Shown: positions 1 to 10,450 of the stretch, one piece after another
Numbering within the stretch: the stretch's first letter is position 1
How the letters are laid out: the number at the start of each line of letters is the position of its first letter
Source: Stenogyne calaminthoides
Lineage: Eukaryota > Streptophyta > Magnoliopsida > Lamiales > Lamiaceae
DNA length: 64,000 nt
Assembly (NCBI GenBank): GCA_037126765.1
Contig: JBBCBC010000017.1
Location: 25,163,916-25,227,915, forward strand
Direction of reading: 5' to 3'
Position numbers and translations under genes: made by a program
The notes under the pieces: generated by a model
What the model was told of the DNA's origin: nothing
The model's input: the letters and a program-made list of their open reading frames with translations, nothing else
Database searches by the model: none

Positions 1-205
1 GTTGGAGACAGTTGTTTTGCCTCCAGAGATTGATTTCAGTCCAATCCTGGATGAATTACAGAAGGTGATGCCAATGGTGGAGAAAGTAAATCAAATGGAA
101 GAAACCTTGGCAAGCCAATCTCAAAAGCTGGAAAATCTGAGTTCATCTTCTGATATGCTTCAACTACAAACAACTCTTACAGATAAGATGACTGCCTTGG
201 AACAT
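1..205 (+). pseudogene. Fragment of S-family third ORF (coiled-coil part)
   Basis: The window opens inside an open frame that closely matches the coiled-coil section of the third ORF of element A (about 12363-12550): both share the residues PEIDFSP, then MVEK, then a run ending KLENLSSSSD. This is a third, independent copy of that ORF in the window. It is cut off on the left by the window edge. On the right, at about 203-212, the frame runs into reverse-strand S LTR sequence, so the remaining codons of the open frame (to 541) are LTR-derived and not part of the protein. No function is known; only the helical, Glu/Lys/Gln-rich character can be seen. Confidence 0.75.
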
Positions 206-566
206 GATGCAATAAAGAACACATCAAAGTATAGTGGTTCGGAGACTCAAGCTCCTACATCCACTCTCCCTTATCCTAGGGAAATTCTTTCAAACGGGAC
301 TTATCTCCCTCCACGGGATTGCCTACAGATATTTAACGAGCTCTCACTCAAACGGGACTTATCACCCTCCACGGGATTGCCATACATGCTTTCTGACTGT
401 CTAAAACAATTTACTCACTTCTTCTCTAGAGCTTTCTGGCTAACTCAACTGCAGCTTACTAACTCTTTACAACTCCAACAATCACACACAAACTACCTAA
501 AAATAGGGTTTGGGTTTGGTTGGTGTCTCCAACTAGGTTGAGATTTTCCCGTACAATGGTTTAGCC
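206..566 (-). repeat. Scrambled S/X LTR fragments with a 37-bp direct repeat
   Basis: Pieces of reverse-strand S LTR (about 206-290 and 385-530) alternate with a piece of the X LTR (about 318-352) and end in X LTR sequence (about 530-566) that continues past the solo LTR at 2527. A 37-38 bp direct repeat with a CCACGGGATTGCC core occurs at 291-327 and again at 349-386 (period 58). The two LTR families share a short block around CCAACTAGG, where the S-to-X switch occurs. Confidence 0.6.
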
Positions 567-2526
567 TGTTGGTCCTGGTGCTAACGAGTCTCATACGTGT
601 ATGGGGGGGGGGAATACACGTGTTCAGTGATTTTTAAAACTTTTCTTTCACTGAGGTCAGATGGGTCAGGTTATCCTGATGATTTTGCCCTGAGAAGCAC
701 GAATTGCCCTGAGTCAAAGTCTACTGAGAGAATAATCTGAAATTGCTGGAAGCTTCCAGATTAATGGCCGAGCCTGAGTTTATCAGAGATTCTGAGGCGC
801 TTCGATCAGATAATTATCTTACTGAACCCTTAGTAGAGTTAGTTAAGTTTGGTAACTATCTGTTTTAGCTACTCAAGTGTGCGGAATGGTTGACCCTAAG
901 TTTATACTCGTTTTAGCTTTGCTGAAAATCTTCCCTTCAATAAAACAGTGATTAAGGCTGTGATCAATTTGATGCAAGTTCAGTGGATTGGTTCCAACTG
1001 AATATCAGTGAACTATGCTTTCAGTAAAAAACATGCAACAGATAATAATGCAGTACAAAAAGTAAAACAACACAGCAATTATAGTGGTTCAGAGACTCAA
1101 GCTCCTACGTCCACTCTCTCTGATCTTCAGAGAAATTCCTTAACCACATCCTAAAGCTTTCTGGCTAACTCACTGTAGCTTACTTACTTTTCTACCTTGA
1201 GTTTTACAGGTCGACTCACCGCAGACTTACTAACTCAAACACACACAAGTGTTGAGACTACCCCAAGTAGCTTACTAACTTCTTCTCTAGAGTTTTCTGG
1301 CTAACTCACTGTAGCTTACTAACTCTTTACAACTCTAACTCACCAAAAAAACACACACAAACTACCTTAACAAAGGGTTTGGGTTTTGGGTTGATTTCCA
1401 ACTAGGGTGAGATATCCTTTACAATAAGAACTAATGCAAAATCTATGATATCTCTTCTAAGCTTTGGATATATCTATCACTCTAGGCTTAGAATAGTGAG
1501 CTCTCTCCAATGTGAAACACTTGGAAAATTCTAGGGTTTTTCGAGTGCTTCAATTTGCAATATCTGAATGAGCTCTTGAGTTGCTTTTGAAATTTCCGTA
1601 ACCTCTCAATGTAAAGGGTCACTGGTATATTTATAGGCAACTTCACCAAGGTCACTCTTGAAAAACTATCCGGTGGAGGAGATAGTATCAAGGATTTCCT
1701 CTTCTGGTGTTTGATGAACGGCTATATTTAGGGTTTGAACACTCCCTTGCATGTTTTAGGAAATATGAAGTCATGTAGCCAATCACCAATTTTTGCGATG
1801 CGGAACTTAGTACTCTTGACATGATTAGAGGTCCTGCTTTCAAAGGTGTGTCGATAAAAATCTGATGTTGTCTTCCTCTGATTGGTTCTTGTCTTTAGTG
1901 AATGTAGACAAACAAAACGGCTCTTTTTGGTCAATCTCTCTGAATGAGACAACCTTAAACAACACTTAGACTTAGTTCCTTTTGTCGCATATGAATGGTT
2001 TTGGGCAATATCTATTTTCTGAATATTTGTGTTTTTCTCAGTTATAGTAGTCTTCAGATAGATTATATTCAGTGCCTACGAACATTGATTATCTTGAGTA
2101 TTCAAGATCTTATCTTCTTGAGTCTTGATTCTTCTTTGGGTCTTGATATCTTCTAAGTCTTGATGTCTTGATGACATCCGAGTCTTCAATGTCTTGATGA
2201 CATCTTGAGTCTTGATGTCTTGAAGAACTTCATTGAGTCTTCATTGTCTTGAGAACTTCATCGAGTCTTGATGTCTTGAAAGAACTTCATCGAGTCTTGA
2301 TGTCTTGATGACATATCTTGAGTCTTGATGTCTTGATTTACTTCTTGAGTCTTGATGTCTTCAAAATCTAACCTGATCTATATCTGCTGACTATACATGG
2401 TGCAGATAACTTCCTGAACAATCTATACTGAAACGTGACTCAGTCTATCAAGATTATCCTAAACATGTCATACTCAGGGTTTTTGGGATCTAATCAAAAC
2501 TTCTTTATTAAATTCATCTCCCAACA
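567..2526 (-). mobile_element. Solo LTR of copia family S (S1)
   Basis: In the window it starts TGTTGGTCCTGG and ends CTCCCAACA, the reverse complement of the S LTR ends seen in elements A and B. It is flanked by a 5-bp direct repeat TAGCC (562-566 and 2527-2531), the expected copia target duplication. No internal domain is present, so it is a solo LTR left by LTR-LTR recombination. It is inserted in a minus-strand X LTR, whose sequence resumes exactly at 2527. A minus-strand TATA box (core TATAAATA read on the minus strand) lies near 1626-1636. A simple tandem region of GAGTCTTGATGTCTTGA-like units spans about 2096-2365. Confidence 0.92.
2096..2365. repeat. Minisatellite in S LTR (GAGTCTTGATGTCTTGA-like units)
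   Basis: Imperfect units built on GAGTCTTGATGTCTTGA with interspersed ACATC/AACTTCATC spacers. Unit number and sequence differ among the S LTR copies (compare 4380-4765, 15760-16200, 25740-26100), so this is the length-variable part of the LTR. Confidence 0.8.
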
Positions 2527-3779
2527 TAGCCTTTATGCTAAGGTTGGGAAAATCTCTCTAAGCTTAGGATATATCGTGGGTTGCTTAGATTGGGTTTAAG
2601 AACACTCATGGATGTATTTGTATGTCTACAGATTTTTGTTCTATGGTGGGAATGCTTTAAGATATGGCTCTTGGCTTGATAGCATTTTTCCACACTTCCC
2701 ACACTTAATTTGATGGAAGATCTTGTATTTATAGTGTGGATTTGAATGTTACCGTTGGAGAGAATCACATTCAAATCCATACTATCCTGTAAGTTCTACA
2801 GCTTTTTCAGGCTGGTTGTCTACCTCTCATTGGTCCACGCCAGCTGAATCTAACGGCTATATTCTTCAGGATCTTCTGAGTCTTCAGGGTTCTCTGTCTT
2901 CATGGTTCTTCTGAGTCTTCAGGATTCTTCTGAGTCTCAGGATACTTTTACTCAGGATTCTTGATTCAGTGAGTCTCTTTGCCGGACCTTATGCGTCGGG
3001 TATCTTGGCTTTTCAGCTAAGCGAGTTGGCTCTTGACTCGGACATCGATCCTCCAGTCACTGCTTTTCAGACTATCGATCATCGATGGCGTTCGATTCTC
3101 GGTGAACATGACTTGGATGACTTGTCTTGGTGACTTGTCTTCTCCGAGGACATCGGATCAGTGACCGGTTTCGATTTCTTCTCTTTGATCCGATCGATTT
3201 CACTTGATCGGATCGATATAGCATCAGTCATCTTATCACCTTATCTGATCAGTTAGCACATCAAAGTTAGCATATCAAAGTTAGTTGCATCGGTCATCTT
3301 ATCGATCTCGATCACGTCGATCTCGATCCTTCCGATCTCGTCGATCTCATCTGCTCCTCTTCCGATCTGCACCCTTCTCTCCGATCCGCAACCTCCTCTT
3401 TCGATCTGGTGCGGTCATCTAATCCGGGTCTTACGATCCGTCACTTATCTTTTACGGTCATCTTATCGGATCACTTCGATCATCCGATCTTCGATCTCAG
3501 TCCATCGATCGGGTAACTTCGATTCTTCCGATCACCGGGCTTAGCTTTTCTTTTCTTCCGATTTTACTCAAATTTCATCGGTTAACTCCGGAACTCATCT
3601 TACTCATCGATCTCAATCGGTCTCGTCTGCTTGACCTCGTCGATCTCGATCATCGCCCGATTTCGTGAGTTCCCCTCAACTTGTTCTCGTTCCCCTCAAC
3701 TTGTTATCCGTATGTTAGCTTGAATAACACAAGTTGATAATGTTTTGGCATAATTCATCAAAACTAAAATATCCCAACA
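2527..3779 (-). mobile_element. X-family LTR, minus strand, interrupted and truncated
   Basis: Reverse complement of the solo X LTR at 13530-14934: it ends in the window with ATATCCCAACA (the X LTR start, TGTTGGGATAT, read on the other strand) and continues left of the S1 insertion to about 530. The outer U5 end is lost in the scrambled region 206-566. A minus-strand TATA box (GTATTTATAG in the window) is at 2725-2734. The 3050-3690 part is full of TCGATC and CGATCT where the plus-strand X copy has CTGATC and CAGATC, one of the CTG/CAG-altered patches discussed in the findings. Confidence 0.8.
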
Positions 3780-4168
3780 ATAAGCATCCAAAAATTCACC
3801 CAACCTAAAGCCCCTGACCCACAACCTCTACCCTGCTAGACACGGCGCCCGGACCACGAGATTTTCAATAAGCGTGTCTAAAATATGTTATATTGTCTAT
3901 ATTATTTTTGTGCAATATTTCACAAGAGAGTCACTCTAATACTTTAAGCCACCAAACTTGTAGCTTAAGTGATGGGTTTATTTTGAACTTTTTCATTATT
4001 TTAATTTAAGTATAAAAGTATTTTTATTTGAGTTTTAACTTATAAAAAAAGATTTCACATAGTATTATATTTAAATTGATATAAGTTTAAAAAAATTTGT
4101 TGCCTAATCTTTTGATTGACCCAACTTCATAATTTCTAGGATTTACCCTACAGATGCTGCGACATGTG

Positions 4169-4201
<33 letters not shown>

Positions 4202-4298
4202 TTTTTTTTTTTTACGGAGATTGTGACATATCGATTGACTAGTTGCATTAAGCACGCCACCGTGATAGTAAAATATTAAAGGAGAACGATATTTATAA
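3780..4298. other. AT-rich spacer, no gene seen
   Basis: Ordinary AT-rich sequence between the X LTR and element A. The only structure is a simple repeat at 4169-4213. No open frame of note. Element A begins without its LTR start, so its left end was lost here. Confidence 0.6.
4169..4213. repeat. (ATT)n microsatellite followed by poly-T
   Basis: About ten ATT units followed by a 13-base T run. Confidence 0.95.
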
Positions 4299-4379
4299 AT
4301 TGATAGTTGAGTCAGGATTCAGTTTAGAGTGTTCAGGATGTTATCTGCACCATGTATAGTCAGCAGATATAGATCAGGT

Positions 4380-4765
4380 TAGATTCTGAAGATTTCAAGA
4401 CTCAAGAAGTTTCAAGATTCTCAAGACTCAAAGAAGTTTCGAAGAATCAAGTTTCATTATGAAACCGAAATCAAGACTCAAGATGAAACCGAGAAACCAA
4501 GACTCATTATGAAACTGAGAAACTGAAGACTCAGTATGAAACTGAGAAACTGAAGAATCAATATGAAACTGAGAAACTAAAGACTCAGTATGAAACTGAG
4601 AAACTGAAGCCTCAGTATATCAATCAGTATATCTCTGAAGACTCTGAAGACTCAGAAGACATCGAAAACTCGAAGACATCAAGACTCGAAGACATCAAGA
4701 CTCGTAACACTCAAGACTCGGAAGATATCAAGACACAAAAGATATGAAGACACATGAGTTCGCGA
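4380..4765. repeat. LTR minisatellite, 27-bp GAAACTGAGAAACTGAAGAC-type units
   Basis: Units of about 27 bp containing GAAACTGAGAAACTGAAGAC plus TCAGTAT repeat across 4490-4630, with shorter GAAGACATCAAGACTC-type units after that. This is the same variable LTR segment seen in the other S copies. Confidence 0.8.
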
Positions 4766-5247
4766 AGACTCGAAGAATCCATCAATGCTCAAGATAACCT
4801 GAATGTTCCGAGGCACAGAATAATATCTATCTGAAGGCTACAAAACTGAGAAAAACGCGAATACTCAGAAAAATAGATATTGCCCAAGACATTCACATGC
4901 AGACAAAAGGAACTAAAATAAGTGTTGTGAAGGTTATATCACTCAGAGATATTGACCAAAAAGAGCCGTTATGTTTGTCTACATTTACTGAAGACAAGAA
5001 CCAATCAGAGGAAGACATCATCGATTTTTATCGACCTTCGAAAGCGACAGTCAGTCATGAAGCATGTCAGTAGTACTATGTTCCAGACTGTAAAAAGTGG
5101 TGAGTGACTACATGAAAGCATATTTCCTAAAACATGCAAGGGAGTATTCAAACCCTAAAAATAGCCGTTCATCAAACACCATAAGAGGAAACTCGTGAAG
5201 CTATCTCCTCCAACGGATAGTTTTTCAAGAGTGACCTTGGTGATTGC

Positions 5248-5257
5248 CTATAAATAC
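5248..5257 (+). promoter_or_regulatory. TATA box of element A 5' LTR
   Basis: CTATAAATAC sits just after a conserved GTGACCTTGGTGATTGC block and is present at the same place in the 3' LTR (16659-16668), the nested solo LTR S3 (about 26603) and element B 3' LTR (41773). It is the best candidate for the S promoter that would make genomic RNA. Confidence 0.7.
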
Positions 5258-6260
5258 TAGTGACCCTCTACATTGAAGGTTACCAGGAAATTTGTAAGCA
5301 ACTCAAGAGCTCAATCTTATTATTGCAAATTGAAGCACTCGAAAACCCAAGAATTTCCCAAGTGCTTTACATTGAAGAGAGCTCATTCACTAAGCCTAGT
5401 TTGATAATATATATCCAAAGCTTAGTAGAGATATCCTAGCCTTTGCATTGTACTTATTGTAAAGGATATCTCATCCTAGTTGGAAACCAACCAGAAACCC
5501 CAAACCCTTTGTAAGGTAGTTTGAGTGTGATTGTTGGTGAGTTGGAGTTGTAAAGTGTTAGTAAACTACATTGAGGTAGTCAGAAAACTCTAGAGAAGAA
5601 GTGAGTAAACTATCTTGGATAGTCAGAAAGCTGGTGTGTGTTTGAGTAAGTAAACTACAGTGAGGTAGTCAGAAAACTCAAAGTAGAAAGGTTAGTAAAC
5701 TACATTGAAGTAGTCAGAAAACCTTAGGAAGTGGTTAAAGAATTTCTCTGAAGGTCAGAGAGAGTGGATGTAGGAGCTTGAGTCTCTGAACCACTATAAT
5801 TGCTGTGTTGTTTTTCTTTCTGTACTGCATTGTTATCTGTTGCATATCTTTAACTGAAAGCATTATTCACTGATATTAAGTTGGAACCAATCCACTGAAC
5901 TTGCATCTAACTGATCACAGCCTTAATCACTGTTTCATTAAAAGGAAGGTTTTCAGCAAAGCTAAAAACGAGTATAAACTTAGGGCTAACCATTCCGCAC
6001 ACTTGAGTAGCTAGAACATATAGTTACCAAACTGAACTAACTCTACTGAGGGTTCAGTAAGATAGTTATCTGATCCAAGCAGCTCAGGATCTCTGAAAAA
6101 CTCAGGCTCAGTTGGGCTAATATGAAGCTTCTGAAAGCAGCTCATGATCATTGTCTCAGAAAGACTTTGACTCAGGGAGATCTGTGCTTCTCAGGACCAA
6201 ATCATCAGAACAACCTGACTCATCTGACCTCAGTGAAAGAAAAGTTTTAAAAATCACCGA

Positions 6261-6288
6261 ACACTTGTATTCCCCCCCATACACGTGT
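6261..6288. promoter_or_regulatory. G-box hairpin near the S LTR 3' end
   Basis: Inverted repeat ACACNTGTAT / ATACACGTGT around a C-tract loop, 26 bp before the LTR end. The right arm contains CACGTG; in other copies both arms do. Found in all S LTR copies with an intact right end. Confidence 0.75.
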
Positions 6289-6316
6289 GAGACTCGCTGG
6301 CACTGGGACCAACAAG

Positions 6317-6328
6317 TGGTATCAGAGC
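6317..6328 (+). promoter_or_regulatory. Primer-binding site (initiator tRNA-Met)
   Basis: TGGTATCAGAGC two bases after the LTR end is the standard plant copia PBS, complementary to the 3' end of initiator tRNA-Met. Confidence 0.95.
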
Positions 6329-6401
6329 GGGAGTTCAAAAGATCACTGATTTCAAAAGTGATCACCTGAACTGATCCATTTTTTTAAAACCCATTTCTGA
6401 T

Positions 6402-6427
6402 CTGATACCAACAAGTGGTATCAGAGC
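6402..6427 (+). promoter_or_regulatory. Second PBS copy embedded in a perfect hairpin
   Basis: A second ACAAGTGGTATCAGAGC lies 99 bp downstream of the first. Here the 9-bp CTGATACCA (6402-6410) pairs perfectly with TGGTATCAG (6416-6424) across a 5-nt loop, so half of the second PBS is in a stem. Element B carries the same arrangement (30222-30249), with one base change in the PBS. Confidence 0.85.
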
Positions 6428-6532
6428 AGTGGTTCAACTTGAGCACTTGCTTTGGCCATAGTCTAACTTGCTGAAAGACTCTTGGTCTACTGAACAGATC
6501 TATTTGCTGATATCTTACAAGGCTCAGACATT

Positions 6533-8927
6533 ATGCCTTCTAAGAAACTTCCTATGTTCTCAGTTGAGAGCTATGATTTATGGAGATTAAGAATGCAGGC
6601 TCATCTGTATTCAAATCATGAAAGAATGTGGAGAGTGATTTCTGAAGGACCATTCAAATTCATTGTTGTGAATCCCAGAATTACTGAAACTGAGAGAAAT
6701 GATCCCAGAACTAAATTTCCAAAGTCTGATGATCAACTTACTCCTGATGAGAGAAAGTTAGTCAATCTTGACTATATTTCCAAAGATACTTTATATAGCA
6801 CTATTGATGATGGTGTTATGGGGATGATTTCTCACTGTAATACTGCAAAAGAAATATGGGACACACTTGTTGTGATGTGTCAAGGCACATATCATATTAA
6901 AGAGAACAAACTTTTTGTTGCTATTGGAAATTTTGATAGCTTTGAAATGGAAGATGGTGAATCCATTGACAAACTTGAAGTCAGATTCACTAGCATAATG
7001 AATGATCTGAATGCTCTTGGGAAAAGATACCCACATAGAGAAGTGGCATTGAAAATTCTTAGACTATCTAAGAAATGGGATATACATGCTGTGGTGATTG
7101 AAAACACCAAAAATATTGATTCAATGCCATATCAACAAGTTTTCTTTGAACTGGAAGCTTATGAATTTGTGATTGACAAGAAATCTAAAAAAGCTGACAG
7201 TAAAGATGATTCTTCATCTAGCAAGAATGTGGCTTTTAAAGCCAAAGAAAAAATCAGAAGACTAGAGAGTTCGAGAACTCACCGCCAAAAAATCAAGATG
7301 AAATTTGGAGGATAAGCTAATCTTGATGGCAAGGAGGTTTGAAAGACTCAATAGCAGATATGGAAAATACAAGAAATATTACAGGAATCACAAGTACAAG
7401 AGAGACTCAAAAGCTGAGGACAAAAAGGACCAGAAAGCTGAAGGATCCTCATCCAAAAAGAAAGACTCCAAGACCAAGGAGGAAAGTGATCAGGATGATG
7501 ATGCCAACAGATGCTACAACTGTCAAAAGAAAGGTCACTTTCAATATGAGTGTCCTGAGCTAAGTCTAAGGAAAGAAAAAGAAAGGCAAGCCAAGAGAGA
7601 CAAGAAGTTCTCCAGGAAGAAAGCCATGATTGCAGAGGAAGAAGAACATTCTGAAGAAGGTTCCAGTTCTTCAGATGAGATGTTCTTAGATAGTGACAGT
7701 GATGATATCTGTCTAATGGTTGTGGAGGAGGTAAATTCTTCTATATCTGTTGTTGTTGCTCCTACACAAGCACATGAGTTCTCAAGTTCTCTTTGTATGA
7801 AAATAACTTTGACTGATGGATTCTTTTGAGAATCTTATGAAGGACTATCAACGTGTTACAAGAAGCGCTCAATGAAACTCAAGAGCGAGAACAAGGAAAT
7901 GATGGCGAGAATCAAGTGGAAAGACTCTAAAAGTCTTTGAGATCACTTCTCAATTGATGGGAACTCTATCGATGAACTAGATGTTCTGAAAGTACAACTC
8001 TCAGAAAAAGAGAAGGTGATAGAGACCCTAAATGGAAAATTAGAGAAATCCACCGAGGAGATTCAGCTTATCAGAACTGAGTTCAATGACCTCTTTGAGA
8101 AGCATGAAACTCTAAAGAAGTGTGAGGATAGTGCACAGAGAAAGTTAGCTCTATTGAATTCTGCATCTAAAGTGATAGATGAAATTCAGAGTTATCAAAG
8201 ACTTGCAACTATAAAAGCTGGATTGGGATACATTCCAGGGGGAACCTCACAAGGTCTTTTGAATGCTGCTTCTAGTAGCACTGAGACTGTCTTTGTTAAA
8301 CAAGAGGCACCTAATCTTCTAACTGAAGAACTGCCCAAAGTTTTAGACAAGGGTAAAGGACCTATGGTTTCAGAAAAACTGAATGTTCAGGGAAGAAAGC
8401 CCAGACCTCAGGAAAAGGCTAGAAAACCTGACCACTCAGTAGGAAATCTTCAGGCCAGTACTTCAAAGCCTCAGGCTAAGAATACCAACCTGAAGAGATC
8501 TGCACTGAACCATCAGAGGAATTTTCAGAAGAGAAACACTCAGCAGAGATATTCTCAACTGAAAAGACCAAGTCCTCAAATTACTGAAAGACCCCAATTT
8601 CAGTACAGGCAACCCAAACCCCACTTGCCTAAGGGTAAAGGTTTCCTGAACCCAAGTCAGCAGAGACAGAGACCAGCTGCACAAAAGCCAAGGCACTTGA
8701 ACAAAAGGCCTGAACCCAAGAAGAACTCTAAGGCTCATGTTCATGCTAAGGCTGACACTCATACACAGGATACTGTCAAGGAACCTAGGGTGGTGAATGT
8801 GTATGTAGATATTTATGGGAGACAAATCAGCCACTCTAAAGTAATTAGAGTTGTTAAGCAGATTTGGATTCCAAAAGATACAGCTAACCTGGTAGGACCC
8901 TACACCAAATGGGTACCTTTGAACTGA
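6533..8927 (+). pseudogene. gag: gag polyprotein of element A (frameshifted)
   Basis: Gag forms the retrotransposon's virus-like particle and binds its RNA. The start MPSKKLPMFSVESYDLW matches the start in element B and in the array copies. From there: a UBN2-type copia gag domain (residues ~15-220, with KEIWDTL and RFTSIMNDL motifs), a Lys/Ser-rich linker, a CCHC knuckle CYNCQKKGHFQYEC (about 7510-7551), an acidic Glu/Ser/Asp stretch, a coiled-coil stretch (about 7830-8160), and a long basic Pro/Gln/Lys tail ending KWVPLN and TGA. It is in three pieces: 6533-7315, 7305-7829 (shift) and 8016-8927, with a stop-filled gap at 7830-8015. The breaks fall where CTG/CAG sites differ from element B, so some may be sequence errors. 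About 800 codons is long for copia gag but usual for Sirevirus-like elements. Confidence 0.88.
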
Positions 8928-8987
8928 TCTATTTTTCGGGTAAAAGAAAAAGGAACCTTTCGAAATGAATGAGGACAACATAATACG

Positions 8988-9743
8988 ATGAAAGGAAAGT
9001 TTGAGATGTCAATGATGAGGGAGATGAATTTCTTTCTTGGACTTCAAGTGAAACAAACTAAGGAAGGAATTTTCATCAATCAAGCAAAGTACACCAGAGA
9101 TCTGATTGCAAAGTATGGTGTACAGAATTGCAATGCAGTTAGAATTCCCATGAATACTAACTACAAGATGGATCCTCGATCTCGAAGGCAAATCAAGAAT
9201 CACACCGATTATAGAGGGATCATTGGATCATTTGCTATATCTCATGACAAGTAGGCACGATATAACATTTCTTTGTTGGGATATATGTGCAAGATACCAA
9301 GCTAATCCTAAAGTATAGTCACATGGAGGCTGCCAAAAAGATTCTTAAATATCTTAAAAAATTGTGAATAGATGATTATGGTATCGGTGATGATAACCTA
9401 GAATTAAGCGGTTATTCAGATGTTGATTTTTGGAGGATGTAGAATTGTGAGAATTCTACCACGGGAACTTGTCAATTTCTTGGAAAAACCGATATCATGG
9501 TTTTCAAAAAGCAGACCTCGTAGCAACCAAGATGAAAATTTGAATACATGGTATTGCACACCGGATGTAAGCATGTTGATATCGGACATCACTTCATCGA
9601 GAGATCATGTTGAGAAGAAAGACATCGGGATGGAGAAAATTCATCTTCGATAAAGAGAGAGTGATATCTTGACTAAACCTTTCATTTGAATCAAGATTTC
9701 GGGAACTATCGATTGAATTAGGGATGTTGGATCCGTGTATATA
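8988..9743 (+). pseudogene. pol: RT C-terminus and RNase H remnant of element A
   Basis: Starts abruptly with KFEMSMMREMNFFLGLQVK, which in element B begins at 35250, just downstream of the YVDD catalytic motif. Protease, integrase and the RT active site (element B 32760-35250) are therefore missing. After the intact 88-codon piece the RNase H region is recognisable only in fragments, with the DNA matching element B 35467-36128 up to the final GVL/CIA-like end. The segment cannot encode an active enzyme. Confidence 0.85.
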
Positions 9744-10450
9744 GAGCAAATCAAAAAATTGAAGGTTTTCAGATGCATGAAGTTTTCTCGTGTTTTTCTT
9801 GAGAAACTCGGGATAAAATTGAAAATCTTGAACTCGAGTCTTGGGAAACTTCGGATATCAAGATCAAGATTCAAGATATTATCGATCCGCTCAAGATTTC
9901 GATATCATTGACCCCGCTCAAGATTTTCGATACTATCTTGACCCATTTCAAGATTTTCAAGATTATTATCGATATTTTATCAAGGTCAAAACTTCAAGAA
10001 AAAGCCGGATGGAGGAAATTATTCTGAAGAAGTAATGACTCATGCAATGCATTTATTGTCCAACTGAATCTCAGTAATCATTGGCAAAAAATAAAAAACA
10101 CCTGAAGGAATATTTGGGCGGGGCCTTTGAAATACCGAAGGAAGTCAATGGTCTCTTGAGAAGCGATAATTAATTACCTTTGTTCATTAATCACCAATAA
10201 GGTTAAATTGGCGGCATAATATTCATGAAATCGTCCTTTCATATACCCGATTTAGTCGGTGTTTAATCTCAACCGTCGATTTCTTCAATCTATACGATTT
10301 TCCACGAATCAATGCTATATATCCATTGAAAATTCATTCAAAGCCCCAATTCCAAAAGCCTTCGTTCTCAAAACACTCCGCTTCTAAAAACCTCTCATTT
10401 GCCCAGAAACCCTTCATCGTTCTCAAAACCCTTTACAAAAATTCTTCAAA
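9744..10450 (+). other. Non-coding stretch between pol and third ORF, with TATA box
   Basis: Colinear with element B 36129-36761. No coding sequence is seen; short open frames here are built from AAGATTTTC-type repeats. It contains a CACCAATAAGGTTAAATTGGCGGC block, also in B as AACCAATGAGGTTAAAATGGCGGC, then a TATA box at 10315-10324 and a C/T-rich leader up to the third ORF start. Confidence 0.65.
10315..10324 (+). promoter_or_regulatory. Candidate internal promoter (TATA) of the third ORF, element A
   Basis: CTATATATCC lies 127 bp upstream of the third-ORF ATG, with a CCAAT-like box about 130 bp further up. Element B has CTATATATTC at the same relative place (36629-36638). Conservation of TATA, CCAAT-like box and leader between two copies suggests a separate mRNA; promoter activity is inferred. 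Confidence 0.55.

Larger units (their letters stand above)
4299..6314 (+). repeat. 5' LTR of element A, truncated at its start
   Basis: Colinear with the 3' LTR (15681-17724) from its first base, but lacking the terminal TGTTGGGAGATG and the following ~65 bp. It ends CCAACA at 6314, immediately before the PBS. It contains the LTR minisatellite (about 4380-4765), a TATA box, and a hairpin near its right end. Confidence 0.9.

Noticed and set aside
4380..4765. CRISPR-like array of ~27-bp units in the S LTR
   Set aside because: Units are contiguous with no unique spacers, vary in sequence and length, and lie within a plant LTR; this is a minisatellite.
6402..6424. Hairpin as an intrinsic transcription terminator
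   Set aside because: Plant nuclear genes do not use such terminators, there is no T run directly after, and its overlap with the PBS gives a better explanation.
8463..8981. 172-codon minus-strand open frame
   Set aside because: Antisense shadow of the gag basic tail, explained by its Lys/Gln/Pro codon use.
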